DNA of 64,000 bases, taken from positions 55,317 through 119,316 of the forward strand of contig DAGH01000001.1 of assembly GCA_002495675.1 (NCBI GenBank), in the 5' to 3' direction. Positions 62,926 through 64,000 of the stretch are shown here, in pieces. The stretch comes from Euryarchaeota archaeon UBA182. GTDB lineage: Archaea > Thermoplasmatota > Poseidoniia > Poseidoniales > Thalassarchaeaceae. How positions within the stretch are numbered: position 1 is the first letter of the stretch; each line of letters opens with the position of its first letter. The position numbers were made by a program, and so were the translations under genes. The notes below the pieces were generated by a model, which was not told the origin of the DNA, searched no databases, and saw nothing but the letters and a program-made list of their open reading frames with translations.

Positions 62926-63357
62926 CTAGCAGCATCCATGATCCCGCATCGGGGATATGATGAATTGAACTTTGTCGACGCCATCTGTCTGTCTGATTCC
63001 CTGTATCATGTCCTTTATGGAGGAAACCTTTCCATTGAGTTGCATCGTATCCACACAAGAATGTGAAAAGCTCAGGCAGGAGTGTTGGTAGCTGTGCACA
63101 TTGACCTCACCGATGTGCCTGTATTTCTCAAGGTGCTTGCCGGACTCGTGTTGGAAATAGATTACCATCGTACCCTCTGCTACGTCCCCCTCGTCCATGT
63201 TCTCCAGATCCCCGCTTGTTATCTGCTCGTTGTAGTTCAAAGCAGCGTCTCTCAAGAATCGACTCCTGTTTTTGTAGCCCGTTTCCTTGGTCATTGAGTC
63301 AAGCCTCTGTGCGAATTCTGCATCTGCGCTGAACGTAATTATCTGTGACATGTCCAT
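62926..63357 (-). CDS. NikR/CopG-family metal-responsive repressor-like protein
   Basis: About 143 residues. N-terminal ribbon-helix-helix (MSQIITFSADAEFAQRLDSM, then GYKNRSRFLRDAAL) and a C-terminal ACT-like NikR domain (GTMVIYFQHESGKHLEKYRH, NGKVSSIKDMIQGIRQTDGV). Potential metal ligands are NVHSYQHSC and FSHSC, but the H-x-H spacing of nickel-NikR is not kept, and an unusual Cys-Cys ends the protein (RDHGCC). It is divergent from a ZnuA-like binding protein, so it likely senses the metal that this transporter imports. ATG 63357 or 63351. Confidence 0.85.
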   Translation of the reverse strand: MDMSQIITFSADAEFAQRLDSMTKETGYKNRSRFLRDAALNYNEQITSGDLENMDEGDVAEGTMVIYFQHESGKHLEKYRHIGEVNVHSYQHSCLSFSHSCVDTMQLNGKVSSIKDMIQGIRQTDGVDKVQFIISPMRDHGCC

Positions 63358-63381
63358 CCGATAATAGTCGGTATAATAATA

Positions 63382-63406
63382 ATTTTGCAAAATATAATTG
63401 TTAACA
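63382..63406. promoter_or_regulatory. Candidate operator palindromes between regulator and znuA-like gene
   Basis: Within the 82-base AT-rich divergent region are two perfect palindromes: ATTTTGCAAAAT (63382-63393) and TGTTAACA (63399-63406). They lie between the TATA-like elements of the two genes, where a ribbon-helix-helix dimer or tetramer could block both promoters. Binding is inferred from position and symmetry only. Confidence 0.5.
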
Positions 63407-63410
63407 TATC

Positions 63411-63418
63411 TTAAATAG
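63411..63418 (+). promoter_or_regulatory. TATA box of the ZnuA-like gene
   Basis: TTAAATAG lies 22-29 bases before ATG 63440, the spacing expected for a leaderless archaeal transcript; no Shine-Dalgarno is present. On the other strand TTATTATTATAC (63370-63381) is placed similarly for the regulator gene. Confidence 0.55.
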
Positions 63419-63439
63419 TTATTATCAAGCCGAAAGACC

Positions 63440-64000
63440 ATGAAAAGCAATAATGCAGTTAGACCGCTATTGGTTGCTGGCCTGATGGTACTTTCGAGTT
63501 TGGCGGGATGCATCAGCACAGACGATGCCGCTACAGACGATAGCAACACAGATGATACCCCCATCGCCATTGACAACACCACGACGCCCGTGGAGCCGGT
63601 TATTTTCGGGAATGTGATGGTCTCGACATACCACGTTGGTGAGTTGGCAAAGGCCGTAGGAGGAGACAACATCGTTGTCGAATACATGAGCCAAGATAAC
63701 ATCCCAGTACATGACTATGAGCCGTCATTGACTGATCTGGTGAGATTGCAGAATTCGGACCTATTCCTGTACCACGGCCTCAACCTGGAGCCATGGGTTG
63801 AATCCACATTGTCGTCCATGGAGAATGCACCTCCTCACTACATGACCCACACCATGCCAGATGGCGAAGCAACAGTAGACTATGACTCATTCCTTGTCTC
63901 AAATCTGTGTGACCTCATGCTAGAGGGTCCTTTCGAGTCTGTCACGATGGGAATGATGCATGACGACCACGACGACCATGAACCACCCGGGTATTCCCAG
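63440..64000 (+). CDS. ZnuA/TroA-like metal ABC transporter substrate-binding lipoprotein (5' part)
   Basis: The gene is cut by the right edge; 187 residues are visible. Signal peptide with lipobox SSLAGC, a Thr/Asp-rich spacer, then the cluster A-I metal-binding fold: VMVSTYHVGELAKAVGGDN (first histidine), PVHDYEPSLTDLVRLQNSDL (HDYEP, second histidine region) and LFLYHGLNLEPWVE. The visible end enters a His/Asp-rich loop (MMHDDHDDHE) as found in zinc-specific ZnuA proteins. It would deliver Zn(II) or Mn(II) to an ABC permease expected just outside the window. Divergent from a NikR-like regulator that probably controls it. Confidence 0.9.
   Translation, partial: MKSNNAVRPLLVAGLMVLSSLAGCISTDDAATDDSNTDDTPIAIDNTTTPVEPVIFGNVMVSTYHVGELAKAVGGDNIVVEYMSQDNIPVHDYEPSLTDLVRLQNSDLFLYHGLNLEPWVESTLSSMENAPPHYMTHTMPDGEATVDYDSFLVSNLCDLMLEGPFESVTMGMMHDDHDDHEPPGYSQ

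Noticed and set aside
63371..63702. Upstream extension of the NikR-like frame to 63702
   Set aside because: That part is antisense to the ZnuA-like lipoprotein gene and crosses the divergent promoter; ribbon-helix-helix homology starts at 63357 or 63351.
1..64000. Insertion sequences, integrases or prophage
   Set aside because: No transposase, integrase or structural phage gene is recognisable, and no terminal inverted repeats flank any block.

Overview
The window is a gene-dense archaeal chromosome segment with no insertion sequences, phage genes or CRISPR array. Archaeal-type ribosomal proteins (eL18, uL13, uS9, uL11, uL1, uL10, P1/L12), RpoN, MCM helicase, GatE, Pth2, Spt5, SecE, archaeal Trm1, the archaeosine enzyme RaSEA and a CDP-alcohol lipid synthase identify an archaeon. 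FtsZ, an NAD+-dependent DNA ligase, many lipobox or membrane-anchored surface proteins, thrombospondin type 3 repeats and a large branched-chain amino acid ABC system point to a planktonic heterotroph, most likely a Marine Group II (Poseidoniales) or related Thermoplasmatota lineage. That assignment is inference; no 16S gene is present.

Layout. 1-2.7 kb: end of a DUF4129-type surface protein, then eL18-uL13-uS9-RpoN and tRNA-Pro(GGG). 2.8-8.1 kb: LigA, a PAC2 protein, a Cas4-like nuclease and a DnaQ-like exonuclease in convergent and divergent pairs. 8.1-10.8 kb: two near-identical tRNA-Arg genes and a secreted esterase with a long calcium-binding repeat stalk. 10.9-17.8 kb: small membrane protein, thioesterase, pentapeptide protein, second PAC2 protein, NfuA-like Fe-S protein, MoaA, Trm1 and PurM. 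17.9-24.3 kb: branched-chain amino acid importer with a single fused LivH/LivM permease. 24.3-35.5 kb: hydrolase, DUF296 protein, MCM, GatE, a DUF4430 lipoprotein plus ECF S-component (probable cobalamin uptake), Pth2, a cysteine dioxygenase-like protein, an aminotransferase, threonine aldolase and a secreted thioredoxin-like protein. 35.5-43.8 kb: a two-gene AddAB-like helicase-nuclease. 43.9-53.1 kb: M20 peptidase, SAP coiled-coil protein, acyltransferase, UMF1 transporter, RaSEA, an oxidase-like membrane protein and an OBG-type GTPase. 53.1-57.9 kb: the archaeal ftsZ-secE-spt5-rpl11-rpl1-rpl10-rpl12 operon on the minus strand. 58-64 kb: membrane proteins, lipid synthase, AK6-type kinase, hydrolase, amidohydrolase, and a NikR-like regulator divergent from a ZnuA-like metal-binding lipoprotein that runs off the window.

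The most unusual region is the ribosomal/transcription operon. Spt5 carries an N-terminal degenerate Nudix domain, and the next gene is a uL11 that lacks its whole N-terminal domain yet keeps a good ribosome binding site. Other notable points are the bacterial-style AddAB architecture, the LivH-TM2-LivM fusion, the LigA ligase and the NikR-like/ZnuA pair.

Translation starts fall into two visible classes. Operon-internal genes have GGTG- or GAGG-type Shine-Dalgarno sequences, often with TTG or GTG starts and 4-base stop/start overlaps. Several first genes have a TATA-like box about 25 bases before the start codon and look leaderless. Gene packing is extreme: six convergent pairs abut or overlap at their stop codons. 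No gene-free stretch reaches 300 bases.
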